DNA from: Agrocybe praecox
Taxonomy: Eukaryota > Basidiomycota > Agaricomycetes > Agaricales > Agrocybaceae
Reading direction: 5' to 3'
DNA: 64,000 nucleotides
NCBI GenBank assembly: GCA_964017145.1
Contig: OZ024842.1
Span: forward strand, 4,340,001-4,404,000
Shown here piece after piece: positions 36,168 through 47,808 of this stretch. Position 1 is the first letter of the stretch. Every line of letters begins with the position of its first letter. The notes beneath the pieces are model-generated. The model did not search any database. It was not told the origin of the DNA and worked only from the letters and a program-made list of their open reading frames with translations. The translations under genes were made by a program, and so were the position numbers.

Positions 36168-36990
36168 ATGAGCAGACCGGACAGACGACAGCCCACAGAA
36201 ATCCGTCCCTTAACTATATCTTTTGATGGGTTAGCGAGAGTGGATGGTTCTACAAGGTTCGGTTTCGGTGAGTTTCTCAATTTATATCCCACTTTCCAGC
36301 TTTTTATCGGCTCAGGCAGGCGATACGGGTGCATTGGCTTCTCTTTCTGGGCCCATTGAAGTGCGATTAGCGGCAGAACTACCATCGAAAGCAACGTTCG
36401 AAGTTATCGTACGACCTCTGTCAAACATACCGGGTACTGATTCGAAATCCCTGGGGACCACTATACGGTCGAGTTTGGAACCTTCGCTCATTCTTACCAA
36501 AAATCCAAGGACGCTGCTTCAGCTCATTGTACAAAGTTTATCTTCGCCGTCAAATCTCTACGGAAAAGACTCGCTCTCTGCGGCCATGATCAACGCCAGT
36601 ACACTTTCATTCTTGAAAGCGAGCTCTGTGCCCATGAAGGGGGTCGTAGCGGCTGTCGCTATTGGCCAATTGATGTCAGGCGCTTTGATCCTCGATCCAA
36701 ATGACCAAGAAGCAGGATCGTTGCAAGGAGGCGGGGTGTTCGCGTTCATGTTCACAGACGCAGCGCAGTCAAGCACTGACTGTGTGTGGACGAGCTGGAA
36801 GTCGACGTCGGGGTCGTATGACGAGACCTTGATGTTTGAGGCGATGTCGTTAGCTAAAGTGGGGGCAAGGACAGTGTATGATGCTATGAGGGAAAGTTTC
36901 CAAACAGTCCCAGTGAAGGGGGAGCCGTCGTTCTCCCAGCCTCAAGTGGCAGCAATGGAGGAAGATGATGATGACAAGATGGAGATTTAA
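36168..36990 (+). CDS. RRP46: Exosome complex subunit RRP46 (RNase PH family), 256 aa
   Basis: A structural RNase-PH-fold subunit of the nuclear and cytoplasmic RNA exosome ring, which threads RNA to the catalytic subunits. Exons 36168-36267 and 36320-36990 join in frame; the second CAG at the acceptor is chosen because it yields the family motif RFGFGDTGALASLSGPIEV. Further family blocks: LAAELPSKATFEVIVRPLS, SLEPSLILTKNPRTLLQLIV, SLSAAMINASTLSFLKASSV, MKGVVAAVAIGQL, and an acidic C-terminal tail (MEEDDDDK). The length fits (human and yeast about 220-235 plus a tail). The phosphate-binding Arg pair of active RNase PH is not obvious, as expected for eukaryotic exosome rings. No lesion. Confidence 0.9.
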
Positions 36991-37863
36991 TTGGTACGTG
37001 GGGTTTTCACAAATAGTCCAAATGTTTTTCTGATCTTGTTGGCCATGGCGTAGATTCCTTATCATTTATACAGAGGGTTTGATGTGTTCTAACACTTTTC
37101 AATGAAATGCAATGTACAATATGGCTCATTAATTCAGAAGAGCTCAAATTTTTTCAGAGGCAACGTTCCGCTTTATGGTATGTGGTCATTTAGCGAAGAT
37201 ATATCAGTCGTCCAGCTAACTCCAATTGTCAATAGTGTGGTCCGTAAAGTGTGTTGTGTGAGTAAGCGGGAAGATTCTGGCTGTAACAAGAGAAATGCGG
37301 TGTAAATTTTGTTTTCAACGTCATCGTCCGTGCTGCACTCAGATATACATACACACTCCGTATGTTTCCACCAATTAAATAAGATGACCTATTGGCGCAA
37401 CGATCCTAACACAGTTCGGGATTGGTCGGGCATCTTTATAATGTTGCCGAGCTCTGCCTCCTGGATGTGCTGATCTGTCGACCTGAAAATGAAGATGAGA
37501 ATGAAGATAGGCGGCTAAATCCTCAAGGAGACTTTATGCATGTTCCGAATTTATCTCCAGCGTTTTTCAGGCATCCCCTTTGTCGGCATTCAAAGTCGTT
37601 TCAAACCAAAAGCCCATTAGTACGTCTGTCTCCTAGAAAAAAAATGTTTCTCCCTAACATTTACCACTTTCAGTAATGAGACCGTCTGATAAAGCATAAT
37701 TCCAGAAGGATCGTTGTTTTACCTCAGCACCACGTCGAATTGTTTTCTGCGAGGAAGTCTTAGCACTTGACTGATTCAGATCCATCTGGCAGTCACAAAC
37801 CTTACCCATCGATATAAAATGGGTGCACCTGAATGGCAATACCTAGGTCGCTTTGATTTAAAG
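36991..37863. other. Intergenic region with GMC promoter
   Basis: About 870 bp. TATAAAA at 37813-37819 is 45 bp upstream of the chosen GMC start. Because this box overlaps the more upstream in-frame ATG at 37819, that ATG cannot be the usual translation start. ORFs in this stretch show no family resemblance. Confidence 0.5.
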
Positions 37864-40468
37864 ATGAAGCTTTCCTATATTCCTCTTATACCCTTTATAT
37901 ACCTCAAGCTTACGGGTGCCTATGCTCGATCTCAAGATGGGAGCTCTACACCGGTGCAAAGCGAGTTTGATTACGTCGTCATTGGTGGCGGAAATGCGTA
38001 CGTTGGCACACACTGCACTCTGTACAAGTTGAATAACCGACTTTCCTCATTAGTGGCCTTGCAGTTGCTAGTCGGCTGACTGAAGACCCAAATATTACCG
38101 TTGTTGTTCTTGAAGCAGGCCAAAACGTTGAAAACCTCACCGAGGTGCGTTGAGGCCGTAAAACGTGGAATTTTAAATTTCATGACCGACGATGATGTTT
38201 TTTCTCAGGTCTTCATTCCTGGAAAGATCGGTCAAGGCATCGCATTTACCACATTAAATTGGGCGTATCAAACTGTGCCCCAGGCTCAGCTCAAAGGAAG
38301 GCAGCCCATAATAGGTGCCGGAAAGGCCTTGGGAGGAAGTACCATTAGTTGAGTCCCTCTGTTATCCTTAAGCTAATATTGCTATTCTTACTATGGAAAC
38401 CCGCTGTTCAGTCAACAGCATGATTTTCGTACGCTTCTTTTATTTCTAGCTTCCGCTTTTACGCTTCAAAGAAACTGAAGAATCTTCAGATTCGCGCAGA
38501 AAGAGCTCAATATGACTCATGGGGTGCTCTAAACAACAACGACACAAATTGGACCTGGAACTCATTGCTTCCTTACTTTAAGAAATCCGAGGATTATACC
38601 CTGCCTAACGAATACCAAACTAACATAGGAGGCGTTCGATTTCAACAAGAATTCCATAACTCAAATTCCGATGGGAGAGTTAAAATAGGATACCCCAATT
38701 TCTTTTTCCCTCAGTCTGGATTATGGAGAAAAGCCACTGGATTGAAGCAGAGCCCTGACTTGGAAGATGGCCTGCCGCAAGGAACCGTCGGTGTCTCCTC
38801 GAACTCATTGGATCCAAAGAACAATACCCGGTATGTTATCCGTTCAAAACGGGAATTTTACAAAGCATGATGCTTATGGATGGCTACTTACAGGTGTTCC
38901 TCCGCCTGTGCTTACTATACCCCCTTCGCAGATCGGAAGAATCTGGTAGTCCTCACAGGAGTTTTGGCTACAAGGATTCTCTGGGATAATTCGACCACTG
39001 CTGCTTTACATGCAGCAGGCGTGGAATTTAAGACGTCGGAAGGAGACGTGAAGACGTTTTCTGTCAGGAAGGAAGTGGTGTTGGCTGCTGGAACGATTGG
39101 TAGTCCCAAGGTGTTAGAGCTGTCGGGGGTCGGTAATACCACGTATGTTTCCTTGGCTTTCTTATCCTTTGATTACTGACTTGAATTTATAGGATTCTGA
39201 GGGCCGCCGGCGTTGAGCCAGTGCTGGAACTGCCAACTGTCGGGGAGAATCTCGCAGGTTAGTCTTGTTCCACACACATCGCGTAGCATACTAATTAAAA
39301 CGAAATAGATCATGTTCATAGTTGGACAAATGGATTCACTAACATCTCGTAAGAGTCATCTTATGTTCGGACGCAGCAATTCTGACAAAGCTTACTGTTC
39401 TAGTATCACGAAAGACTCTCTGCAACTGGATCCTGCCTTCTCTCAAGCCCAGCTGGACTTGTGGTTCCGAAATCGTACAGGTATTATTGATTACCCTTGA
39501 CCTTTATTCGTGGAGATATAGTTCTTAACCCAGCGTCCATGCACTGTAGGACTCTACTCCGCTGCTCCTCGCTCGCTCAGTCTCGTCAATCCATCGAATT
39601 TGTTCCCGAACAAAAAACAACTTACTGCCGCGTTGGAAGTTGCCAGGGCGAACATCAGCTATTATGCAGAGCTCTTCTCGAATGGAAACAAGAATCTCGC
39701 CAAAGGCATTGAATGGCAGCATTCTTTTACATTGGGAACGTGGGAACAGGATACTTCTGCACCGGTTGAGATGAACTACGGTATGACGGTTTAGCAACAT
39801 AACTTGACCATGCATTGAGAAATATTTTAGAACCGGGATATTCTGGACCGACAGCTGCAGCCAACCGACCTGCTCGCAAGTATTCCTCCGTCAATGCGGT
39901 CCTCTACGGTCCTCTGGCGCGGGGCAGAACCCACATATTGTCTTCAGATCCAGAACAGCCACCTGCTGTAGATCCAGCATACTATGCCCACCCTCTGGAT
40001 GCAACGACGCATGTCAAAGCTATTCAACTCGGTAGGAAAATGCTGCGTGCCTCTCCCTTAGGCGCTATATTTGAAGCAGAGTTTGAACCTGGAGCTGATA
40101 AACCAACGGACGACGATGTTGAAGAATGGGCAAGAGAAGTCGTGCAAAGCGATAACCATGTCGTTGGAACTCTTGCCATGATGCCACAAGACCTTGGCGG
40201 TGTGGTTGACACGAGGCTTAAGGTCTATGGTGCCGATAACCTCAGGGTCGTCGGTAAGTTTCAGTCCATTTTCTTGGTACACACAGAAGGCTAATAAAAT
40301 AATATCGGCAGATGCATCTATCATTCCTTTCCCTGTGAGTGCGCACCTTGAGTCTACTGTATACATGATTGCAGAAAGAGTGAGTGTTTTTCATAATTAT
40401 CAGGGGTTTCTCTGACTATTATTCTATGACAGGCCGTCGATTTCATCAAAGAAGATTCGAGATCTTAA
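37864..40468 (+). CDS. Secreted GMC (FAD) oxidoreductase, aryl-alcohol/glucose oxidase type
   Basis: An extracellular flavoenzyme of the glucose-methanol-choline family (CAZy AA3 type), oxidising alcohols or sugars. ATG 37864 gives a signal peptide (MKLSYIPLIPFIYLKLTGAYA). FAD-binding: FDYVVIGGGNAGLAVASRL (split by an intron after GGGNA) and VVLEAG. GMC signature 1: GAGKALGGSTIINSMIF. GMC signature 2: GTIGSPKVLELSGVGN. The C-terminal active site keeps both histidines: His in SDNHVVGTLAMMP and His in SAHLESTVYMIAERA. Stop at 40468. Roughly ten short introns; about 650 aa, within family range. No frameshift found. Substrate cannot be told from sequence. Confidence 0.88.
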
Positions 40469-40836
40469 GGGAAGACTTTCAAGACCCTTTACAACTGACC
40501 CTTATTGTTTCCCCGTGAATAAATCTCGGATGGATGTAGCAAGGCGCAGAAGCACGTTAATGATAAACAAATAACTTTCTGCAATTTTGTTCGTAATTGG
40601 GCGACGTTCCAATGCTTCAGTGCTTCAGTTCCTATCTGCGTTAGATTTATGAATTAAGAACGTGCGCTGAACCTGGGAATACGCGCTCGACAGTGTATCG
40701 CATCCCCACATACAATGATACAACTGGTAGCAAGTCATTTAGAGTGCACGGTACTAATGTGTATTTATTGACATATATCATGGAAAACACAAAGCTACTT
40801 ATAAAGCAAAACAAGTGACTTGAGTGAGTGTTTTTA
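40469..40836. other. Short convergent intergenic region
   Basis: About 370 bp between the GMC stop and the P450 stop; A/T-rich 3' sequence, no gene. Confidence 0.4.
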
Positions 40837-43023
40837 CTATGCACCGGTATCAGCGATAAGCTTGTATATCTCTTGAGACCGGACCGTAAAAGAACAGTCA
40901 AACTTCGCCTTGTGACTGAAAGTTCAGCAGTACGTATTAGATGGGCTGGTGGCTCGATATGTTGAACAAATTTCAACTCACCGAACTAAACCGAAATCTT
41001 CAAATACACCGTCAATCTCAATTTCGTTACCTTGTTCGTCCTTGGCTTTGGTCATATTAAAGCAAGCGATGACGGACGCCATGAGCAGCCAGAGCTAGTA
41101 CGGCTAAGGTCAGTCTCATGCCAGAGAGTAATTGAAGTGATATGTGATACCGTGGTGCTTGCGACATACTTTCCGACACAAACCCTATATAATGCGTCGT
41201 AGTCAAGAGTGAATTAGTTTTATTTATCGAGCTAGCGTACCTCCGTCCAAATCCATAGGCAAGAATTCTGTCGTCGTCATTCAGATTGCCTGATTCATCG
41301 AAAAAGCGTTCAGGCCAAAATTTATTGGGGTCCTTGTATTTCTGCTCGTCGCGATTGATTGCCCTGCGAAATAACAGTGAGTGAGACCACGACTACATTC
41401 AAATTGTGTAATTTACCATATATTCGCAAGAACAGATGTTCCTGGTGGGGATGTTATTGCGTGAGACTATTGCTCCGGCAGTAACTAAATGGCAACTTAC
41501 CTTTGGGCAAAAAATAGCCTTTGTAGAAGTCATCTTCGCATGCCATGTGAGGTATGCCAAGGGGCAACGCGGGGCACATCCTCATGACTTCTCGGTAAAT
41601 AGCTTCTATGTAAGGCAGGCTCTGGCGATCGTTGATATCAGGTAAGCGCTTGTGGCCCACGACGCGATCAAGTTCGGCTTGAGCTTTATGTTGCATCTCT
41701 GGGTTGATAGTCATAAAGTAGAAAAATGACCTCGTGGCGGATATTGTCTGCAAAGGGATTCAAAGTAGCATAAGCACTTCACGCTTTGATATGAAAATGC
41801 AAAATACGCACGGTGTCCGATGCCGCTACGCCCAGTGAGAGATCAGTCCTTTTCGGTGCTAATTATGGCACATGGAACAGGAATAAGGAAGTACCTGCGT
41901 AAACCGTGTTCGCTACATTTGCCATGATTTCTTCCTCTTCTTCTGAGGCCCCGACACGCCACTTCTTCTCCAGAAACTCTGTCATAAGTGAGGGTCTTGC
42001 CGTGCCCTCAGACTGTCGAAGTTCTTCAGACATTGAATCAGTCCGTTACATTATTATGACCTTACCATTTTTCTCTTTGCAAATTCCATCGGTATGTTCT
42101 TCATTTCCTGAACGAGTCTCTTGACCTCAATGGCCATTCGAACCCCATGTGTTCCTGGAACCCATGCAGGCACACGGCCAAGAATGGGGAAAATATTGAT
42201 GAAGGTACTTCCGGGTGTAAGAAGAGTGGCCCCGAGCCTTGTACTCTCGTCGGCAGCCTTAATAACAGGATCATCGAGTGAACTGATATCATAGCCATAC
42301 ATAGTCGACAGAGGGATAGAAATTGACAGTCTCAAGGTCCGACGTTAGCTGTCAAATGAAAATGATTTTGGGTTAAAAAATTACTTTTTGTTGTGTAAAT
42401 CGAAGGCCTGCGGAGTGTCTGCAAGGCCTCGCAGCATCTGGTGTAATTTCTCCATTTGCGTAGGGAGATACTTTGATGCCTCCGCAGCTCGAAAATTCTG
42501 CTGTGCAATCTTCCGGTGACGTCTCCAGATGTCATTCTGCTGATGGAAAGCGAAGTTGTAGCCCCATCCCATCCTGGAAGGGAAAGACAAATTAGACAAG
42601 ATGTATATGTTTGACTTCTGCCTATACGCACATGTCAATGATGGGGAATGAATTCCGATCAGAATAATTGCGTGCACGCATTTCGAGAAGTTCCTCTGCA
42701 TCCTCGAATTTGTTTACAACAACAATATGCTCTCCCATAGCCTCCAAATGGATTATATCACCTTGCATTAAATGACGAGTCAGAGGGTATAGTAATATGG
42801 GAGAGCACTAAAACACACTGTTGTAGATTTTACCCATTTTGACATACTCTTCGGGCGCGTTGACCAGCGGGAAGTCAAACAGATTAGCGACTAATGGCTT
42901 TGGCTTTGGACCGGGTGGATACGGCGTCGCGCGCTGGGCATCTTTCCCTCGAGCGAATGCTCTGTGGATTAGCCATGCCAGCAGAGGCACTAAGAAGATG
43001 GGAAAGTAAGATTCCATGGGCAT
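40837..43023 (-). CDS. Cytochrome P450 (about 520 aa)
   Basis: A membrane-bound haem monooxygenase. On the minus strand: N-terminal anchor (PIFLVPLLAWLIHRAFARGK), proline hinge (YPPGPKPKPL), MGWGYNFAFHQQNDIWRRHRK (C-helix W..HR), an I-helix ANTVYAASDT, ExxR in YIEAIYREVMRMCP, PERF-type KFWPERFFD, and the haem loop YGFGRRVCVGKYVASTT, with the Cys codon exon beginning after a short intron. The last exon (end of MDGVFEDFG-type strand, then HKAKFDCSFTVRSQEIYK) ends at TAG 40837-40839. All diagnostic residues are present, so this copy looks functional. The clan resembles the agaricomycete families near CYP5037/5144, but I cannot place it by sequence alone. A shattered paralogue fragment lies at 46462-46718 and 54699-54890. 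Confidence 0.86.
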
Positions 43024-44191
43024 GAATTTCGGGGACTCAAGAGATACAACACCTCTTTTTAAAGGCCTATACTTTGCTCAATAGTTTCTCACATGTTGTC
43101 CTTCGGATAAGCTCTCGACGTTCCCTGCTGGCGCCGATGTCCGTTTGTGCGAGAAACAGATTAAGTTTAAGTTACACGTCTTGTGTTTCTTTTTACTTGT
43201 TTCGGATACATAACAGCGTCGGTGATGCCAAATATGGTATGCCCGAGACTCTGTTCGCACAGTTAAAAAAAGAAATTAGCAAAGGACGTGTAATTTATTA
43301 CCGTTTTATTCAGTAAATAGCTATCGGGGGCTAAATACGTCCTCTGGAATGAGCAGAGAAATCAGATGTATTTTTAAGTATACAGTAGATAGCCAGGAGC
43401 TCGAGTAAACATAGTGGTATATACTAATCAACAAACCAGGTTCTGATCATGGTACTATCTGTGATCTCTTTTCTGTGATGTTTTTCGTGTGAAAGCTCGA
43501 CCCTTTCTTCAGAAGTCCAACGAGACGGCACTGCAAAGTCCTGTTATTATTATTATTATTATTATTATTTGCAGATGAGCGCTGAGCATCTACCGCGATG
43601 TACTATACGGTATACCCGTCTTTCGACTCAGGCACCTCACCGCTTGACCATCAGGCTCTCGGTAGACCATGTTACCTATCGTATGGTCATCCCACGACAA
43701 TATAGAAGATTCAATACAACTTGAACTTACACAGTAACTGTCAACCTTGGGAGTGTGCGGTGATTGAACGACTCTTAGGATCTACTAGAAGTCGGAAAGA
43801 AGCCTCAGTGTTCACATTGCCGCAAAGGAGTGTCGAGGAGACACTGTGTCTGCATTGATCAATATTAATGCTAGGCTGCTTCCCTGGATGGCGGTGGTCC
43901 GAACGTAGTTCTGTGAGAAAAATGCTTACCGCAGGACAAAGATTAATTTATAAAACTCTCTTGCCTATCTTGGTGGTTGCTGTGTTATTTTCTTGTAGTT
44001 TTCCGTCGTAACTGCAAGCCTCGTCTAAGTCCATATCCCACGATATATGCACGCCAGGAATGATTTCATTCGTTGAGATATAGAATGTGTCAAGAGACAC
44101 ATCTGTTCATTCCTATCTCCCTCCCTACGTTTCCTACCTTCGACTTACGTGCTTGACGTTACCCTTTAAAAACACCACACGATAATTCGCG
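43024..44191. other. Intergenic region with (TTA)n microsatellite
   Basis: About 1.2 kb. A (TTA/ATT)n microsatellite of about nine units lies at 43543-43569. No gene is supported. Confidence 0.5.
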
Positions 44192-44480
44192 ATGTTCTGC
44201 AAAGTCTCTGCCCTCCTCGCCACCCTCGCCGTTGTCAATAATCAGACTTCGTGAATCTTTCTCCCTGCGCACTTTCCTGTGCTATCCCCGGCGCTGTCCA
44301 GAATGGATGCGCGGATTTGTATGTCCATTTCCTTTCTTATGCATTTATCTAGCGTTCCTGAATGTCACCCGGGAGAAAACAGTAGGGATGCTTAGTGCGT
44401 TTGTTCTTCGCTCCAGCTCGTCGCCGACATTACTCAGTGCTTGACCGTACGCTGTGAGCTTGCAAAGATGATACGCCACT
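44192..44480 (+). pseudogene. Broken CFEM-domain small secreted protein
   Basis: CFEM proteins are secreted or GPI-anchored and carry eight ordered cysteines. ATG 44192 gives a signal-peptide start (MFCKVSALLATLAVV) but the frame stops after 18 residues. One base away a clear CFEM core reads LSPCALSCAIPGAVQNGCAD, followed after an intron-like stretch by LVADITQCLTVRCELA. The middle part that should supply the CLC motif is not found in a consistent frame. A TTTAAAA box lies 27 bp upstream. This is best read as a frameshifted relic. Confidence 0.6.
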
Positions 44481-46461
44481 TATGTCCCTACACGCCGTTC
44501 GGAAGTTCTGACCTGACGTATGAATGATACGTATAGTTACCGCCACACCGCGACCATTACTGGACAGGATAGTAGAAGGAAAATTCATTACCCCTTTTCC
44601 GATGTTCCCCCCAGTTCGTTCGTCTTTGGTTTCGTGTTGCGTTTAGGTTATGCATCTGGTATGTTAGCATGCATATAATTCTAGACGATGGTCGAACATT
44701 CATGGCAGCAACAAGGACGATAATTACAATGTGCATAGTAAGACCTGCTTTTTATAAGCGACTCCTTTGAAGACCTAGTCTCGCTCTGGTTCGAGCATGA
44801 CGTGTGCCAGCTCGCCGAGAGCGCGGCCAATTATGTTCAATTCAAGATGAGAAGTGCGCCTTGTGGCAAGGAGTGCGAAGCAAGTTGGTTGAAGAAAGGT
44901 AAAATCAAAGACTGTAGATAGAAAGTTGAGAATGGAATTTCCGAATTCTATAACGAAATGGCTCATCAACCAAAATTGATACGGCATGCGCTCTCCAAGA
45001 ATCTGCTACGCTCGGAAGCTATTTGAAGTTGGACTTGGTCAGAAAAGCGGCGCTTTGGACGATGTGGATGGAGAGTGACAATACAATAATATATTATACT
45101 ACATACTATACTCTATACATGTATGAAAGAATATGCAAAAAGAACAAAAATGATGACCGGCAACGGGCATTGCTGCCGTTGTCCCGGTATCTCCTCATCA
45201 TACCTGCATCTACACCAGATCGACGCTGTACGAGCGGGCATGTCCCCAGGGCTAGCGAGACGCGCTTCCGTCGTCAACATAGCCCGCCGTCGTACCCATC
45301 GTTCACACACCCCATCCGCCGCACATCGCACGTCTATCGTCGTATAACCAACCCATTGTCGTATACACACCCCAATACACACCGACAGCGGGGGCGTTGT
45401 TGTGGGGGAGGGGTTACGAGGATGGGGCGTGCATGTACGGGGACGATGATGATCAGCCTGCTGCGTGCGAAGCGCTGCCAGCAGTCGCCTCTGTGCTAGA
45501 GTCTCTGCACACGAGGTGCTGTTGTCCAGCTGCACATTGTTGTTGTATGCCTAGAAAGGGGGAACATAAGTAAGGCATCCCCTAAGTCGTCGTCGTAGCC
45601 GTGTTGTGGACGCTGTCGTATGTCGTACATTGCTGGATCTAGCCATTGACGACGGCGGTGTTTGGTTACAACGTCGTACGCAGCCGTCTCCGGTAGCTGT
45701 GTACGCCGACCCGTCATTTGCAAAGTTGTACACCCGTTGTCATCGTGCAGTTGCCGTTGTCGTACATACTCATTGTCGTTGTACACCCATCGTCGCATAG
45801 TCGCACACACCTGTCGTCGTCGCAGCAGTCGTTCTAGCATTAGCCCAGTGTTGTACCCTGTTATTGGTGTCCTGCGGGGCCAGCTGCCTGCGTGCGACGC
45901 ACTGCCGTCAGTCAACTCCATGCTGAAGGCTCTGCACGGAGTTATTGATGTGCAGCTGCGCGTTGTAGTGATCTAAAAGGGAGAAAAATGAGAAAAGGAA
46001 AGGAGAGAAGAAAGATAAAGAAGGAGGGATAAAGGAAGGAAAAGAAAGAAGGGAGAGGGCAGGGGGTGAAGAAAAAAAGCGAAAGGACCTATTCTCTTTA
46101 CCACACCCCTCTATCTCCTCTCTTGAATCACTCTCTCTTCTAACTCACCCCTCAGACCACCCACACCCTCCTCTGCATCCAGCACACACCACTTATCTCA
46201 CCACTCATATGGGCAGGGGGGAAATGATTGGAAAGTGAGCGTTCAGAATGGTGACGTGACTGGAAAAGGCGAATGTTCCCACGGCCTCCCCCCCCTGCCA
46301 AAAGTGTGAACCGCGTCGATTCGACTTTGCGGTTACGTGTGAACAGTTCCCACGGCAAACGCCGGTTGATAGCAGATTTTCTCAAGACCGTAGTAACGAC
46401 GTTTGTATTTTATCGTACATGTACATTCCTGACATACTTATAGGCTATAGCAGGGAAGACA
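44481..46461. repeat. Low-complexity region with a duplicated GTCGTA-rich unit
   Basis: From 45170 to 45960 the sequence is dominated by GTCGTA, CGTCGT and TTGTCGT motifs. Two related blocks appear about 425 bp apart: 45455-45575 and 45880-45995, both starting with GCTGC...TGCGTGCGA and ending in a purine-rich stretch after CTGCACATTGTTGTTG or CTGCGCGTTGTAGTG. From 46000 to 46080 the plus strand is almost pure A/G. ORFs here (for example 45023-45499) are repeat by-products. Confidence 0.55.
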
Positions 46462-46718
46462 TAAAGTTACTTAAGCAGAACAAGTGACGAGTGAGTATTT
46501 TTACTATACACCGGTATCAGCGATGAGCTTGTATATCTCTTGAGACCGGACCGTAAAAGAACAGTCAAACTTCGCCTTGTGACTGAAAGTTCAGCAGTAC
46601 GTATTAGATGGGCTGGTGGCTTGATATGTTGAACAAATATCAACTCACCGAACTACACCGAAATCTTCAAATACATCGTCAATCTCAATTTCGTTACCTT
46701 GTTCGTTCTTGGCTTTGG
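46462..46718 (-). pseudogene. Fragment 1 of a P450 paralogue (C-terminal exons)
   Basis: Nearly identical to 40796-41050, the C-terminal exons of the intact P450 at 40837-43023, including the final SQEIYKLIADTG segment and the DFG-containing strand. Homology stops abruptly at 46718, at the position matching 41050. The continuation (matching 41051 onward) is found about 8 kb away at 54699-54890. Confidence 0.85.
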
Positions 46719-46736
46719 TTACGAGTCTTTTACGTA
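46719..46736. repeat. Left 17-bp inverted repeat bounding the intercalated segment
   Basis: TACGAGTCTTTTACGTA at 46720-46736 matches the reverse complement of 54652-54668 at 16 of 17 positions. The left copy abuts the break in the P450 fragment. Confidence 0.65.
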
Positions 46737-47002
46737 AGTAAAAGGGAGTTCTTTGTAGGGAGCGTTTTTGTTACGCTTTTGATCCCCAATCAAAATATTT
46801 TGATGGATCTTACTTTATATGTCTTAAGCTCCGGGTCCTCGGCATGATTCGAAAGGCACGTGAACCAAGTCCCGACCATGCGGCAGCTCTCACTCCTGCC
46901 CGTAGCGGATCACTGTCGTCTTTAAGGTCTCGATTTTCCGTTTACTCCTGCTTTCATTATAATTAACCGCAATAATCACGATATGCGAACATTTCGACGG
47001 TT
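46737..47002. other. Short spacer before the F-box relic
   Basis: About 265 bp; no gene. It probably holds the former promoter of the F-box relic. Confidence 0.35.
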
Positions 47003-47808
47003 GTGAAGCCATTATTCTGTCCCAGCTATGGTATACTTCGTCTTGCAACACGGGAGGCTGATGCATCATGCAGCTCGTGCAGAGCTCCGGCGAGCCTCGA
47101 AACACAAATACACGACACTATCTCGGCGCTTAATCTTCTTCTCGTCAAACACAGGAGCAAGAAGACTGATTTTAATGGCGCACATAGCCGAATGATACAA
47201 AAACTACCCGTGGAAATTATGCCTCTTATCTTTTATCTCTGTTCACCCGCCCCCTTCCAAAGCGACATCGAGAATGCGAAACAGCAGGATATTTTGCTCC
47301 TTTTGCCCTTGGGGCGGTGTGTTGAAGTTGGAGAAAGCTGGCATGGTCGGACGTCCGCACCGCAGCTCCGGACCTATCTCGTCTTCCTTCGTCCGTTCTT
47401 CAAATACCCGGATCGTGTTGCTCTGGCTCAGGAATGGATATCCCGGTCCAAAGCCCTTCCTCTGAGGATATATGTCAACCTTTACTACAACAAGTCGCAC
47501 GCAAAAAGAGGCCTGCCGTTTTCGCATTTCCTCGACATCCTTGCGCAGTGCTCAAATCGCTGGCGAGACGTTGACTTGTACATACCTACACACCTCCTTG
47601 CCTACTTATTCACGAAAATCCAAGCCATGCTAAAAATCGACATACTGCGGCTTCGACCTGGTATAACGTCACGAAAGGTGTTCAAACTATTTAGTGGGCC
47701 TGTACCTTCTCCTCGTCACGTCATAGCTACTCAAGCATATGAATATCGACTGGAGCGGGGTCAACGAAGTTAAAGTTGATGGTTTCTTTGTCGAGGACTG
47801 CATGGAGC
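47003..47808 (+). pseudogene. Truncated agaricomycete F-box protein
   Basis: A typical F-box protein start: helix LETQIHDTISALNLLLVKHR, then HSRMIQKLPVEIMPLIFYLC as the F-box. The frame runs to IATQAYEYRLERGQRS and a stop at 47773; one base away MNIDWSGVNEVKVDGFFVED continues the same kind of sequence (47739 onward), so a one-base lesion is likely. The leucine-rich C-terminal half is missing, and the sequence runs directly into the P450 start at 47826. A relic. Confidence 0.6.

Noticed and set aside
37819..37863. More upstream in-frame ATG for the GMC oxidoreductase
   Set aside because: It overlaps the TATAAAA box and would bury the signal peptide; ATG 37864 is preferred.
43590..43680. tRNA-like pattern on the minus strand (GATGGTCAAGCGG)
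   Set aside because: No T arm (GGTTCGA-type) and no pairing acceptor stem.
45023..45976. Several ORFs of 100-158 codons on both strands
   Set aside because: All fall in GTCGTA low-complexity sequence with open frames on both strands.
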